A DNA stretch of 64,000 nt from Oscillospiraceae bacterium (GCA_015067545.1 SVMG01000005.1:62001-126000), one strand, 5' to 3'; counted from the stretch's first letter, positions 16,748 to 25,386 are shown. Program-made: numbers and translations. The notes: generated from the letters alone by a model not told the origin.

Positions 16748-16791
16748 GTCATTGCGAGCCAGTGATCACACTGGCGTGGCAATCCGTTCTC
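16748..16791. repeat. Family C element, copy 2
   Basis: GTCATTGCGAG, arms CCAGTG/CACTGG, then GTGGCAATCCGTTCTC. Confidence 0.82.
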
Positions 16792-16803
16792 TTAAATCTG
16801 TCG

Positions 16804-17093
16804 TTATAGAATTTGTTGGTACAAGTCTTGCCAGTTTGGATTTTTCTTCTCAACCAGTTTGTTCTTTCTTGCTCTATTCCAGCCTTTTATCTGTTTTTCC
16901 CTCTCAATAGCCACACGCACATCACATGTTTCCTCAAAATAAACCAACCTGTGGACTTTATACTGCGCGGTAAAGCTTTTGGGATCTGCTCCATTCCTGT
17001 GCTCATATACGCGCCGAATCAGATCTTTTGTAACACCGGTGTACAGCACCGTATTTGTATTGTTGGCTAATATATATATACATAGTAGGTCAC
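16804..17093 (-). pseudogene. GIY-YIG domain protein, out of frame by one TA unit
   Basis: A UvrC-N/GIY-YIG single-domain protein (YILANNTNTVLYTGVTKDL, then RRVYEHR and a glutamate in EREKQIKGW). The natural start appears to be GTG at 17093, after GGAGGAAACTGCT. It reads MTYYVYIY and then hits a stop, because the tract at 17071-17080 has five TA units. With four units the reading becomes MTYYVYILANNTNT, as in the family. As it stands, only a weak in-frame GTG at 17127, inside a repeat and without a ribosome site, could start it. This may be a broken gene, a sequencing error or a phase switch. Confidence 0.75.
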
Positions 17094-17113
17094 AGCAGTT
17101 TCCTCCGAGAAAA

Positions 17114-17157
17114 ACGGATTGCCACACCAGTGACAGCGGTCACTGGTTCGCAATGAC
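17114..17157. repeat. Family C element, copy 3 (reverse orientation)
   Basis: GAAAAACGGATTGCCAC, arms CCAGTGAC/GTCACTGG, then TTCGCAATGAC. It lies just upstream of the GIY-YIG gene. Confidence 0.82.
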
Positions 17158-17253
17158 AGCATAAAAGGCTTGCCCCTATCATACCCCAAAAGGGGATATA
17201 AGGCAAGCAAAATTTAGTCGTTCACATTTTCGGGCGCAACTCTTTAAAAAAAG

Positions 17254-17284
17254 TTCACGAAAATCCCCAGAAAGGTGCTATAAT
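17254..17284 (+). promoter_or_regulatory. Possible promoter of the two-component operon
   Basis: TATAAT at 17279-17284, with a weak TTCACG 19 bases upstream. GTTCAC occurs twice (about 17219 and 17253) and could be a regulator half-site. Confidence 0.4.
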
Positions 17285-17316
17285 ATGGTAAAAAGCAAAT
17301 TTGCGCTTTCAGCGCA

Positions 17317-17405
17317 CGGACGTGCAATGCACGCCCCTACATAGGGATTTCAAATCGTAGGGGCGACCATTGGTCGTCCGCGGGCAATTCGTGAATCGCC
17401 CCTAC
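17317..17405. repeat. Family D inverted pair
   Basis: A reverse copy (17317-17340, arms GTGCATTGCAC) and a forward double copy (17357-17405, arms GACCATTGGTC and AATTCGTGAATC type), separated by 16 bases. It lies in the leader of the response regulator gene. Confidence 0.85.
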
Positions 17406-17427
17406 AATACAATCGGGAGGTAATATC

Positions 17428-18117
17428 ATGGCAACAACCGTTTTAATTGTGGAAGACGACCGCAATATTGCGGAGCTTCTGCAAATGTATCTGGAAAAAG
17501 AGGGCTACGCCGTCACCATCGCCAACGACGGCGGCCAGGGTCTTACAAAATTCCGGGCCATCAAGCCCGATCTGGTTCTGCTGGATGTGATGATGCCCGT
17601 CATGGACGGCTGGGCAGTGTGCAACGCCATCCGGGCGGAGGCTCAGACCCCCATCATCATGCTCACCGCCAAAAGCGAGACCAGCGACAAGGTGCAGGGC
17701 TTGAAGGCCGGCGCGGACGACTACATTACCAAGCCCTTTGAAATGCGGGAGGTCCTGGCCCGGGTGGAGGCAGTTCTGCGCCGCACCGCCGGCACCTCTC
17801 CTGAGAAAAAGGCCCGCCGTCTTGTTTTTGACAAGCTGACCATCGACATGGACGCCTTTGAACTGACCGTGGACGGCAAAAAGATCGACACGCCCCCCAA
17901 GGAGATGGAGCTTCTTTATTACCTCGCTTCCTCTCCCAACCGGGTCTACACCCGCAACCAGCTTCTGGACGAGGTGTGGGGCTTTGACTACTTCGGCGAC
18001 AGCCGCACTGTGGATGTCCATGTAAAGCGCCTGCGGGAAAAGCTGGAGGGCATCTCCGAGCAATGGTGTCTGAAGACTGTTTGGGGCGTTGGCTACAAAT
18101 TTGAGGCCAACAGCTGA
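17428..18117 (+). CDS. OmpR/PhoB-family response regulator
   Basis: A two-domain DNA-binding response regulator of 229 residues. Receiver: acidic pair EDD at 9-11, phospho-acceptor Asp53 in LVLLDVMMP, Thr80 and Lys102 in DYITKPF. Winged-helix output domain: about 128-228, with RVYTRNQLLDEVWGFDYFGDSRTVDVHVKRLR. The stop overlaps the start of the sensor kinase gene as TGATG, so the two form an operon. What it controls cannot be read from the sequence. Confidence 0.95.
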   Translation: MATTVLIVEDDRNIAELLQMYLEKEGYAVTIANDGGQGLTKFRAIKPDLVLLDVMMPVMDGWAVCNAIRAEAQTPIIMLTAKSETSDKVQGLKAGADDYITKPFEMREVLARVEAVLRRTAGTSPEKKARRLVFDKLTIDMDAFELTVDGKKIDTPPKEMELLYYLASSPNRVYTRNQLLDEVWGFDYFGDSRTVDVHVKRLREKLEGISEQWCLKTVWGVGYKFEANS

Positions 18118-19547
18118 TGAAAAGCACATTCAGCCGGCTGTTTGTTGCCATATCCCTGGTTTTGCTGGCGGCCATGGTGCTGGTCAGCGGCTCTTTTCAA
18201 TGGCTTGCCACCCGGCATCTGACGGAGCAGACCGTCACATCGCTGCAAAACGATGCCAAGGTCATCGCATCGCTGTATCAAGCCAGCTACGGGGATAAAA
18301 GCATTTCCAGTCAGGACTTTTACATGGCGCTGACGGTTGCCATTTCCGTATCCGGGGCGGATGCGGTCATCTGCGACGCGGAAGGAAATCTTCTCATGTG
18401 CGCCGATGCCCCCATGGGCTGCGAACACATCGGTTTGCGGCTGGATGAGGCCTACCGGGATCGGGTATTTGCCCTGGGTGCCTGCACCGACAAGGGCATT
18501 ATCGGCGGATTGTACGCAGAAAATCGCTATATCTCCTCCGTAGCCGTCACCGACAGCCGCACAGGCGCGCCCCGGGCCATCGTCCTGGTCTCATCCCCGG
18601 TGGACAACACCCTGACCGGCATCCGCCGTTTTTCCAACACTCTGCTGTTAATCACAATTCTAGCAGTAGCCATGTCCGTGGTGATTATGACCTTTTTCGT
18701 CCGGCGGCAGTCCAATCCCCTGCGGGATATGGCAAAGGCCGCCAAGGCCTTCGGCCACGGAGATTTCAACGCCCGGGTCACCACCTCCGGCCACAATCCC
18801 CAGGAGGTGGAGGAGCTTGCGCTGGCCTTCAACAACATGGCCTCCTCTTTGGAAAAGAGCGAATATCAGCGCAAGGAATTTGTCGCCAATGTCTCCCATG
18901 AGCTGAAGACCCCCATGACCACCATTTCCGGCTATGTGGACGGCATTCTGGACGGCACGATCCCGCCGGAACGGCAGCGGCACTATCTTCAAATGGTCTC
19001 CGACGAGACCAAGCGGCTGAGCCGTCTGGTGCGCAGCATGCTGGATATCTCCCGTCTGCAGGATCACAGCGGCATCCCCGAGGAACAGAAAAGCCGTTTT
19101 GACCTGTCGGAAATGGCCGGACAGGTGCTCATTTCCTTTGAGCAGAAGATCAATGACAAAAAAATCGATGTGCAGGTGCATATGCCCGAGCATCCGGTGT
19201 TTACCCGGGCAAATCAGGATGCCATCAACCAGGTGATCTACAATCTGGTGGACAACGGTGTGAAATTCTGCCCGGAGGGCGGCACGCTGGGGATTACCGT
19301 CCGGGAGGGCGGCAACAAGGTCTACCTGTCCGTTTCCAACGACGGTGAGACCATCCCTGCGGAAGAACTTCCCCTGGTGTTTGAACGCTTCCACAAGATC
19401 GACAAAAGCCGCTCCCAAAACCGGGACAGCTGGGGCTTGGGACTGTATATCGTCAAATCCATTTTGGATTCCCACGGAGAAAATATCTCCGTCACCAGTC
19501 AAAGTGACAGAACGGAATTCACCTTCACCCTGCCCCTGGTGCGCTAA
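18117..19547 (+). CDS. Membrane sensor histidine kinase
   Basis: A partner of the upstream regulator. 476 residues: membrane segment about 7-29, an extracytoplasmic sensing region (about 30-172), a second membrane segment (about 174-195), HAMP (about 197-250), then HisKA with His261 in FVANVSHELKTPMTT. The HATPase domain has N box NLVDNGVKF, G1 SNDGETIP, F box FERFHKID and G2 SWGLGLYIVK. The sensing region has no recognised PAS or Cache signature. The downstream HtrA-like protease suggests an envelope-stress theme, which is inference. Confidence 0.94.
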   Translation: MKSTFSRLFVAISLVLLAAMVLVSGSFQWLATRHLTEQTVTSLQNDAKVIASLYQASYGDKSISSQDFYMALTVAISVSGADAVICDAEGNLLMCADAPMGCEHIGLRLDEAYRDRVFALGACTDKGIIGGLYAENRYISSVAVTDSRTGAPRAIVLVSSPVDNTLTGIRRFSNTLLLITILAVAMSVVIMTFFVRRQSNPLRDMAKAAKAFGHGDFNARVTTSGHNPQEVEELALAFNNMASSLEKSEYQRKEFVANVSHELKTPMTTISGYVDGILDGTIPPERQRHYLQMVSDETKRLSRLVRSMLDISRLQDHSGIPEEQKSRFDLSEMAGQVLISFEQKINDKKIDVQVHMPEHPVFTRANQDAINQVIYNLVDNGVKFCPEGGTLGITVREGGNKVYLSVSNDGETIPAEELPLVFERFHKIDKSRSQNRDSWGLGLYIVKSILDSHGENISVTSQSDRTEFTFTLPLVR

Positions 19548-19555
19548 GTTATAAA

Positions 19556-19734
19556 CCCTCCCCCGGGGGGAGGGTGGCCGAGCATAGCGAGGTCGGGAGA
19601 GGAACGGCGGCAGAACAGATGCAGGAATAGGTCTATACATTTGCTATAATCTTAATTTTCTGCCCGCATTCCTCTTCCGTCTTGTAAATTGCCCTTCCCG
19701 GCAATTTACAATCCACCTTCCCCCCGGGGGGAGG
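19556..19734. repeat. Intergenic repeat family A, copy 3 (flipped)
   Basis: CCCTCCCCC... end first and CCTTCCCCC... end last, opposite to most copies. Variable arms are CCGAGC/CGAGGTCGG and TTGTAAATTGCC/GGCAATTTACAA. Confidence 0.85.
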
Positions 19735-19779
19735 TATTGCGCCTACGGCGCTATCAAATCCCCCTATTTGAGGTTTTTT

Positions 19780-20994
19780 ATGGACGAACGCAATTATCAG
19801 CATTCCTACGAAAACGGCTCTACCCAGCCTCCGAAGAATCACGGCGGTGTCATCGCCGTGGTGCTTTGCTCTGTTATCTTCCTGTGCGGCATTCTTTCCG
19901 CCCTGGGCCTGTGGAACCGGATCGGACAAAATGATAACACATCTTCCGGGAATGTGAATTTCTCCAACACAGACAATTCCACATATACCTCCGTACCGGC
20001 CACCTCTGTGCCCGGAGCAAGCGCCCCCGATCCTGAAAATCAGCTGCAGCTGCAGCTGCAGCCTGTTCCCGGACAGGTGGACAATGTGCCCCAGGCTGGG
20101 GGTCTGGGCCTGCAGGAGATCTATGAAAAGAATATTCCCTCGGTGGTATCCATTATCTGCACCCTCTCCGGGGGCAGCAGCTCCGGAACGGGCGTGGTGC
20201 TGTCAGAGAACGGCTATCTGGTCACCAATGCCCATGTAGTAAGCGGCGCCCGGGAGATCCAGGTGCTGCTCACCGACGGACGCACCCTTGCAGCCCACCT
20301 GGTGGGCGCGGACAGCCTTTCCGATCTGGCGGTGCTTTATGTCAATGCCCAGGATCTGATCCCGGCGCAGTTCGGCGACTCCACCCAGCTGCGGGTGGGT
20401 GACGCGGTGGTGGCCATCGGCGATCCACTGGGCGTATCCCTGCGTGGCACGATGACCGACGGCATCGTATCCGCCATCAACCGGGATGTGGAAACCAACG
20501 GGCGCACCATGACTCTTATTCAAACCAACGCGGCCCTGAATTCCGGCAACTCCGGCGGCCCGCTGATCAACTGCCATGGGCAGGTCATCGGTATCAACAC
20601 CATGAAGATCGGCACCTTCGCCGACGATGCCGGTGTGGAGGGCCTGGGCTTTGCCATCCCCTCCGCCGCAGTCAAGGAGATCGTGGATCAGCTGATCAGC
20701 CAGGGCTTTGTATCCGGACGGCCGTCCCTGGGGCTGGAGGGCGAGTGGGTCTCTTCCTTTAATCAGCAGTTCCGGCGCATCCCCGCAGGATTGTATATTA
20801 CCAGCACGCCCGAGCATCCTCTGATCCGGGCCAAGGATATTTTAATGTATATCGACGGTGTCCGTGTCACGGAGCAGGAGGAGCTGAATACGGCTTTGTA
20901 CGCCCATCAGGCGGGAGATACCGTGACGCTCATCCTCTACCGGGACGGAAGACAGTACTCGGCAGAAATCACATTGACAGAAGCAGGAAAGTAG
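19780..20994 (+). CDS. HtrA/DegP-like membrane serine protease
   Basis: A 404-residue protease with an N-terminal anchor (GGVIAVVLCSVIFLCGILSALG, about 22-43), a low-complexity linker with a (LQ)n stretch, a trypsin-like domain and one C-terminal PDZ domain (about 305-400). The catalytic triad is complete: His152 (TNAHVV), Asp182 (SDLAVL) and Ser258 (GNSGGPL). It should degrade or refold misfolded proteins outside the membrane. ATG 19780 is preferred. An upstream in-frame TTG lies in the repeat and has no ribosome site. Confidence 0.93.
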   Translation: MDERNYQHSYENGSTQPPKNHGGVIAVVLCSVIFLCGILSALGLWNRIGQNDNTSSGNVNFSNTDNSTYTSVPATSVPGASAPDPENQLQLQLQPVPGQVDNVPQAGGLGLQEIYEKNIPSVVSIICTLSGGSSSGTGVVLSENGYLVTNAHVVSGAREIQVLLTDGRTLAAHLVGADSLSDLAVLYVNAQDLIPAQFGDSTQLRVGDAVVAIGDPLGVSLRGTMTDGIVSAINRDVETNGRTMTLIQTNAALNSGNSGGPLINCHGQVIGINTMKIGTFADDAGVEGLGFAIPSAAVKEIVDQLISQGFVSGRPSLGLEGEWVSSFNQQFRRIPAGLYITSTPEHPLIRAKDILMYIDGVRVTEQEELNTALYAHQAGDTVTLILYRDGRQYSAEITLTEAGK

Positions 20995-21001
20995 GAATTA
21001 C

Positions 21002-21757
21002 ATGCAGCCTATTTATGTAAAAGAATTTGAAGTATCCCCCGTGGCGGTGGATCAGTTTGGCCGGCTGAAGGCAAGCCGCCTTTTGGCCTATCTGCAGGAT
21101 GTAGCCGGAGATCACAGCGCCATTTTGGGCACGGATCAGAAGGCTCTGACCGACAAGAATCTTTTTTGGGCGGTGATCCGCCACCGGGTGCAGATCACCC
21201 GTCTGCCCCAAAGCGGTGAAAAACTGCGCATTGAGACCTGGCCCATGCCCACCACCCGCACCGCCTATCCACGTTCCACCATCGCCTATGATGAAGCGGG
21301 CAACGAGTGCTTTCGCTCCATCAGCCTGTGGATCCTGATGGATGCGGCTTCCCGGGCCATGGTTCTGCCGGGAAAAAGCGGCGTAGAGGTGGGCGGACTG
21401 CTCCGGGGCTGTGAATTGCGCGCCCCCAGCTCCCTGCTCCCCAGGGAAATGGGAAGCCTGCAGGAGCGCATCGTGCGCTACACGGATCTGGATATCAACG
21501 GCCACATGAACAACTGCCGGTATCTGGACTGGGTGGAGGATCTGCTTCCCAGCGCGTTTCACGCCGGTCACGAGATCCGGGAATTCACCCTTTGCTACAT
21601 GTCCGAGGTGCGGGAAAATGAGCCTGTTCAGCTGCATTGGGAGCTGTCCGACGGCCCGGTGCTGACGGTGGAGGCGGTGCGCCGGGATGAGGAAGAGACC
21701 GCCACTCACAGCCGAGTGTTTTCCGCCCGCGTAGAGCTTCAAAATGTTGTTCTGTAA
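21002..21757 (+). CDS. Acyl-ACP thioesterase (FatA-like)
   Basis: Hydrolyses acyl-ACP to free fatty acid. 251 residues forming two hot-dog domains: the first with FWAVIRHRVQITRLPQ and RTAYPRSTIAYDEAGNECFRS, the second with RYTDLDINGHMNNCRYLDWVEDLL. The NGHMNN motif carries the active-site Asn/His seen in plant and bacterial FatA. It starts 7 bases after the protease stop, with GGAAAGTAGGAATTAC ahead of it, so it is probably co-transcribed. Confidence 0.9.
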   Translation: MQPIYVKEFEVSPVAVDQFGRLKASRLLAYLQDVAGDHSAILGTDQKALTDKNLFWAVIRHRVQITRLPQSGEKLRIETWPMPTTRTAYPRSTIAYDEAGNECFRSISLWILMDAASRAMVLPGKSGVEVGGLLRGCELRAPSSLLPREMGSLQERIVRYTDLDINGHMNNCRYLDWVEDLLPSAFHAGHEIREFTLCYMSEVRENEPVQLHWELSDGPVLTVEAVRRDEEETATHSRVFSARVELQNVVL

Positions 21758-21855
21758 ACCGATTCAGCAATTTTTGCAGAAATGGGACGAAAGCCCCCAA
21801 AGCCCCATGCATCCCCTGTAAGACCTGTGTTTTACAGGGGTTTTCCTGTTTTCGC

Positions 21856-21885
21856 TGTGGAAAACGCTGTGGATAATGTGGAAAA
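21856..21885. other. Cluster of three DnaA-box-like 9-mers
   Basis: TGTGGAAAA (21856-21864), a perfect TGTGGATAA (21868-21876) and TGTGGAAAA (21877-21885), all in the same orientation. They use the same two variants that dominate the origin at 35.3 kb. It lies 12 kb left of dnaA in a 626-base gap without genes. Confidence 0.65.
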
Positions 21886-21954
21886 CTTTTTGGAGAAGTT
21901 GCACCTTTCCATGCCACTTTTTATGTATTTATGTCAACTGCTTTTTACGCATTA

Positions 21955-22179
21955 CCTTCCCCCGAGGGGAAGGTGGCGCGCCGTCAGGCGTGACGGAAGA
22001 GGAATACGGGCGGTAACCTGTAATTTTAGGAAACGTATAGTCATATTCAATGCTCTGTTCTGCCGCCGTTCCTCTCCCGACCTCGCATGAATTTAGGTAT
22101 GCTTGCCACTGGCAAGCATTTAGATTTAAGATTCGCTGCGCTCTGCAACATGCTCGGCCACCCTCCCCCCGGGGGAGGG
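21955..22179. repeat. Intergenic repeat family A, copy 4, carrying a nested family E element
   Basis: Ends CCTTCCCCCGAGGGGAAGG and CCCTCCCCCCGGGGGAGGG. Left arm GCGCC/GGCGT. The right arm, CCGACCTCGC...ATGCTCGG, is split by the family E insert. The uninterrupted form of that arm is present in copy 3 at about 19573. Confidence 0.85.
22092..22150. repeat. Nested family E element, copy 2
   Basis: TTAGGTAT, hairpin TGCTTGCC-ACT-GGCAAGCA, then GATTCGCTGCGCTCTGCAAC. It lies in the hairpin loop of repeat A copy 4. Confidence 0.82.
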
Positions 22180-22217
22180 TTTTATCTTGGTTGCTATAAT
22201 AAAATTTAAAAAAGGGG

Positions 22218-22246
22218 CAGACAAGCGGCAAAAAGTGTGCTATACT
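22218..22246 (+). promoter_or_regulatory. Possible promoter of the DUF3810-rsmG unit
   Basis: CAGACA (weak) at 22218-22223, a 17-base spacer and TATACT at 22241-22246. Confidence 0.42.
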
Positions 22247-22281
22247 ATAGAGTGCATAGGTCTTCATGAAACAAATTTGAA

Positions 22282-22353
22282 GATATGGGATGTAAGATAT
22301 AAGATACAAGATATCTTCTCTCTTTCTTATCTTATATCTTCGTATCTCATATC
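22282..22353. repeat. A/T-rich inverted repeat in the leader of the DUF3810 gene
   Basis: The left arm (22282-22306) and right arm (22328-22353) pair over about 25 bp with few mismatches. The innermost 11 bp, GATATAAGATA/TATCTTATATC, pair perfectly. The loop is about 21 bases and pyrimidine-rich. It does not resemble the GC-rich repeat families, and no T-run follows. Confidence 0.75.
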
Positions 22354-22383
22354 TTATATCTATAGAAAAGGGAGGTACTTCCT

Positions 22384-23571
22384 TTGAAATATTGGCGTGG
22401 ATATATTGCAGCCGCGGCGCTGGCCCTGCTAACCTGGGGGCTCACAGAATTCGCCAAGGCTCACGGTGCACTGGTGGACATGGTCTACCCCTATATGTCC
22501 CGGCTGATCCAGGACTTTTTGGCCCAATGGACTGCCGGCGTTTCCGTCTGCCTGTGGCAGGTGCTTGCCATTTTGCTGGCGGTAGGCCTTTTGGCATCCA
22601 TCGTGGCTATGATCCTGCTGAAATGGAATTTCGTCCAGTGGCTGGGCTGGGTGCTGTCCGGCGTGGTGCTTCTGTGGACACTGCACACCGGTATGTATGG
22701 GCTGAATCAGTACAGCAGCCCCCTGGCTGACGATATCCGGCTGAATATGATGGTCATTGGCGACAGCGCCACCCCGCTGATCAACGCCACCACCTATTTC
22801 CGGGACAAGGCCAACGAGCTGGCAGATCAGGTGCAGCGGGACGAAAACGGCGAGCTTATTGCCCCCACCTTCCAGGAATCCGCCGAGCAGGCCAAGGATG
22901 GCTTTGACCATCTTGTTTACGAAAAGAATTATCCTGTTTTTGCAGGTGTCACCACCCCCGTCAAGGAGCTGGGCTGGGCCGGAATGTACACCGCCATGGG
23001 CATTTCCGGCGTGACCATGCCCTTTACCGGTGAGGCAGCAGTCAACCCCAACACCCATCCGGTATCCCTTCCCTTCACCATCTGCCACGAAATGGCGCAC
23101 CGGATGTGCATCGCCCCGGAGCGGGACGCCAACCTGGCGGCATTCCTGGCCACCACCGCAAATTCTGACCCGCTGTATCAGTATTCCGGCTATTTCATGG
23201 CCTTCCGCTACTGCTACAACTCTCTTTCTTCCATCTCCACATCCACCGCCGCCAATGCCTGCAATCAGCTGTATGAGGGCATCAACGACAATATGCGCCG
23301 GGATCTGGAGAGCTACTGGGCACACCTGGACGCAAGCATCGACGATAACGCCTCCGATTTTGCCAATAATGTTAACGACGCATACATCCAAGCCAGCGGC
23401 GACGAAAGCGGCACCAAATCCTACGGCGAAGTAACGGATCTTCTGCTGAGCTGGTACTGGCAGGAGATCTACCTGCCCACCCATGTGGATGAGGAAGTGG
23501 AGGATGCCTTTGACCCCTTTGATGAGGAGTATGTATTCCAGGAGGGACTGGAGGCAGCGAACGATCAATGA
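22384..23571 (+). CDS. DUF3810 membrane metalloprotease-like protein
   Basis: A 395-residue membrane protein with an N-terminal hydrophobic segment and two further membrane helices (about 55-75 and 82-105). A large extracytoplasmic domain carries the zinc-protease signature HEMAH (235-239) followed by an alpha-helical region with acidic residues (ERDANLAAFLA). This matches DUF3810, a predicted zinc protease family without a known substrate. The start is TTG 22384, with AAGGGAGGTACTTCC ahead. It overlaps rsmG by ATGA. Confidence 0.82.
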   Translation: MKYWRGYIAAAALALLTWGLTEFAKAHGALVDMVYPYMSRLIQDFLAQWTAGVSVCLWQVLAILLAVGLLASIVAMILLKWNFVQWLGWVLSGVVLLWTLHTGMYGLNQYSSPLADDIRLNMMVIGDSATPLINATTYFRDKANELADQVQRDENGELIAPTFQESAEQAKDGFDHLVYEKNYPVFAGVTTPVKELGWAGMYTAMGISGVTMPFTGEAAVNPNTHPVSLPFTICHEMAHRMCIAPERDANLAAFLATTANSDPLYQYSGYFMAFRYCYNSLSSISTSTAANACNQLYEGINDNMRRDLESYWAHLDASIDDNASDFANNVNDAYIQASGDESGTKSYGEVTDLLLSWYWQEIYLPTHVDEEVEDAFDPFDEEYVFQEGLEAANDQ

Positions 23572-24272
23572 CGGATGTAATGCTGCAAGTCCTGGGCGCC
23601 GGACTGCCGGAGCTTGGGCTGTCCCTTGATGCTGCGGTGCAGGAAAAGCTCTGTGCCTTTGCCCGGGCCATGGTCAAACAGAATGAAGTGATGAATCTGA
23701 CCGGCATCACGGAAGATGCCCCTGTGGCGAAGCTGCATTTGCTGGACTCTCTGACCGTTGCCGCCTGCGTGGAGCTGACAGGCAAAAGCCTCATTGATGT
23801 GGGCTGTGGCGCGGGATTCCCCGGTGTGCCCCTGGCCATTGCCTGTCCGGATACAAGGGTGACCCTTTTAGACAGTCTGGGCAAGCGGATGAAATGGCTG
23901 GAGGAGGTTTTGCCCTCCCTTGGAATTTCCACGAAATGCGTCACCGCCCGGGCAGAGGAATTTGTCAGCACCTGCCGGGAAAGCTACGATGTTGCCACCT
24001 CCCGGGCGGTCGCCCGGCTGAATATCCTGCTGGAGCTGACCGCACCCTATGTAAAGGTGGGCGGCTTCGTGGTGGCGCTGAAGGGCTCTGCCGCGAAAGA
24101 AGAACTGGCAGAAGCAAAGAATGCCATCAAAAAACTGGGGCTTTCCCTGGTGGAAGTAAAGGAATTCACCTTTGACGGGGCATCCCATGGGGTGATCGTG
24201 CTGAAAAAAGTCGCCCCCACGCCCCCGGCATATCCCAGAAGATTTGCAAAGATCAAACAAAATCCATTATAA
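23568..24272 (+). CDS. rsmG: 16S rRNA (guanine527-N7)-methyltransferase
   Basis: Methylates G527 of 16S rRNA using S-adenosylmethionine. 234 residues. The SAM-binding loop is LIDVGCGAGFPGVPLAI, and VTARAEEF with SRAVARL is the family signature. It starts inside the last codons of the DUF3810 gene (ATGA), so it is coupled to it. In many Firmicutes rsmG follows mnmG downstream of khpB. Here it lies upstream of rpmH, and mnmE/mnmG are not in the window. Confidence 0.94.
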   Translation: MTDVMLQVLGAGLPELGLSLDAAVQEKLCAFARAMVKQNEVMNLTGITEDAPVAKLHLLDSLTVAACVELTGKSLIDVGCGAGFPGVPLAIACPDTRVTLLDSLGKRMKWLEEVLPSLGISTKCVTARAEEFVSTCRESYDVATSRAVARLNILLELTAPYVKVGGFVVALKGSAAKEELAEAKNAIKKLGLSLVEVKEFTFDGASHGVIVLKKVAPTPPAYPRRFAKIKQNPL

Positions 24273-24289
24273 TTGCGTATATTTTCTCG

Positions 24290-24410
24290 GCCCCCTCTGA
24301 GGAGGGGGCTGTCATTTTGTACCTGCGGTGCAAAATGACTGGGGGAGAGATGACTACCCATCAGTCCAAAATCAAAGATTTTGTCCAGCTCCCCTCACAA
24401 GGGGAGCCAA
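24290..24410. repeat. Intergenic repeat family B, copy 4
   Basis: Ends GCCCCCTCTGAGGAGGGGGC and CTCCCCTCACAAGGGGAG. Hairpins are GTCATTTTG/CAAAATGAC and CAAAATC/GATTTTG. It lies between rsmG and the rpmH promoter. Confidence 0.82.
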
Positions 24411-24495
24411 GGCGCCTGCGGCGCTATATTCCCCAAAAGAAAGGCCTTTTTTATTCTAAAAATGAAGAAAAATCCAATAAATCACAAAAAAGAGG

Positions 24496-24524
24496 TTGAC
24501 CTTCTTGATTTTTTCGGCTATAAT
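24496..24524 (+). promoter_or_regulatory. Strong promoter of the rpmH operon
   Basis: TTGACC at 24496-24501, a 17-base spacer and a consensus TATAAT at 24519-24524. It is 94 bases ahead of rpmH, as is usual for ribosomal protein genes. Confidence 0.85.
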
Positions 24525-24618
24525 ACACTAGCATGACCAATTATGGTCTCGTACTATGTGTTGCTGCAGTTGTAAAGACTGTCGAGCATAATCGTGAGAA
24601 AACAGGAGGTGTAACTTC

Positions 24619-24753
24619 ATGAAGCGTACCTATCAACCCAGCCGTCGTCACCGTTCCAAGGTCCACGGTTTCCGTCAGAGAATGGCTACTTCCAACGGCC
24701 GCAAGGTTCTGGCTCGTCGCCGTGCAAAGGGCCGCAAGGTTCTGTCCGCCTGA
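24619..24753 (+). CDS. rpmH: 50S ribosomal protein L34
   Basis: A 44-residue, very basic protein: [19 protein letters not shown], then [20 protein letters not shown] and LSA, the standard L34 sequence. It follows AGGAGGTGTAACTTC. It is short and easily missed. It is normally a few dozen bases from rnpA, but here 288 bases with a hairpin and repeat B copy 5 intervene. Confidence 0.97.
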   Translation: MKRTYQPSRRHRSKVHGFRQRMATSNGRKVLARRRAKGRKVLSA

Positions 24754-24801
24754 TTTTGGTGAGGACAAGCAGGATATCGCTCTATGCGAAACGGGAGCTA
24801 T

Positions 24802-24843
24802 AAGCGGGGCGAGGAAATATTCGCCCCGCTTCCCCTTTTTTGG
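24802..24843 (+). terminator. Hairpin with T-run after rpmH
   Basis: The stem GCGGGGCGA pairs with TCGCCCCGC, followed by TTCCCCTTTTTT. It would end or reduce transcription between rpmH and rnpA. Confidence 0.75.
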
Positions 24844-24873
24844 GGACGATCCTTTGATATGTCAGCCGCAAAA

Positions 24874-24990
24874 GGCTCCCCTTGAGGGGAGCTGCCGAAC
24901 AAATGTGAGGCTGAGGGGTGTCGTTGCTTTGTTCACACCCCTCCGTCAAAAATCAGAGATTTTTGACACCTCCCCTCTGAGGGGAGGCTT
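24874..24990. repeat. Intergenic repeat family B, copy 5, inside the rpmH-rnpA gap
   Basis: Ends GGCTCCCCTTGAGGGGAGC and CCTCCCCTCTGAGGGGAGG. Inner boxes are GAGGGGTGT and ACACCCCTC. The second hairpin is GTCAAAAATC/GATTTTTGAC. Confidence 0.85.
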
Positions 24991-25041
24991 GCGGACCGTC
25001 GAGGACGCCGGTCCCTACAACGGGACTTTGAGGGTTTCAGT

Positions 25042-25386
25042 ATGAAATATTCGTGTTCGTTAAAACTCAATCACATCTTCCGCCGGCTGTATCACACCGG
25101 CGCGGTGGCAAACAGCTTCCTGGTGCTTTACGCCTGGCCCAACCGGACGCAGATGAATCGCATCGGCATCACGGTGAGCAAAAAGCTGGGCCACGCAGTG
25201 GTCCGCAATCGGGTACGCCGCCGCCTGCGGGAGGTCTATCGGCTCAACGAGGAAAAATTCCTGCCCGGCTGGGACATAGTTGTTGTGGCCAGAAGCCGCT
25301 GCGTGGAGACCGATTTTCAGAGTTTGGTGAAGGCCTATCTTGCCTTGGCTGCCAAGGCGGGTATTTTGAAGGAAGATGCCCTATGA
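25042..25386 (+). CDS. rnpA: Ribonuclease P protein component
   Basis: The protein subunit that helps RNase P RNA trim tRNA 5' ends. 114 residues. The RNR signature [15 protein letters not shown] is clear, as are the N-terminal [12 protein letters not shown] and the later DIVVVARS. Its last codons overlap the yidD start as ATGA. Confidence 0.96.
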   Translation: MKYSCSLKLNHIFRRLYHTGAVANSFLVLYAWPNRTQMNRIGITVSKKLGHAVVRNRVRRRLREVYRLNEEKFLPGWDIVVVARSRCVETDFQSLVKAYLALAAKAGILKEDAL

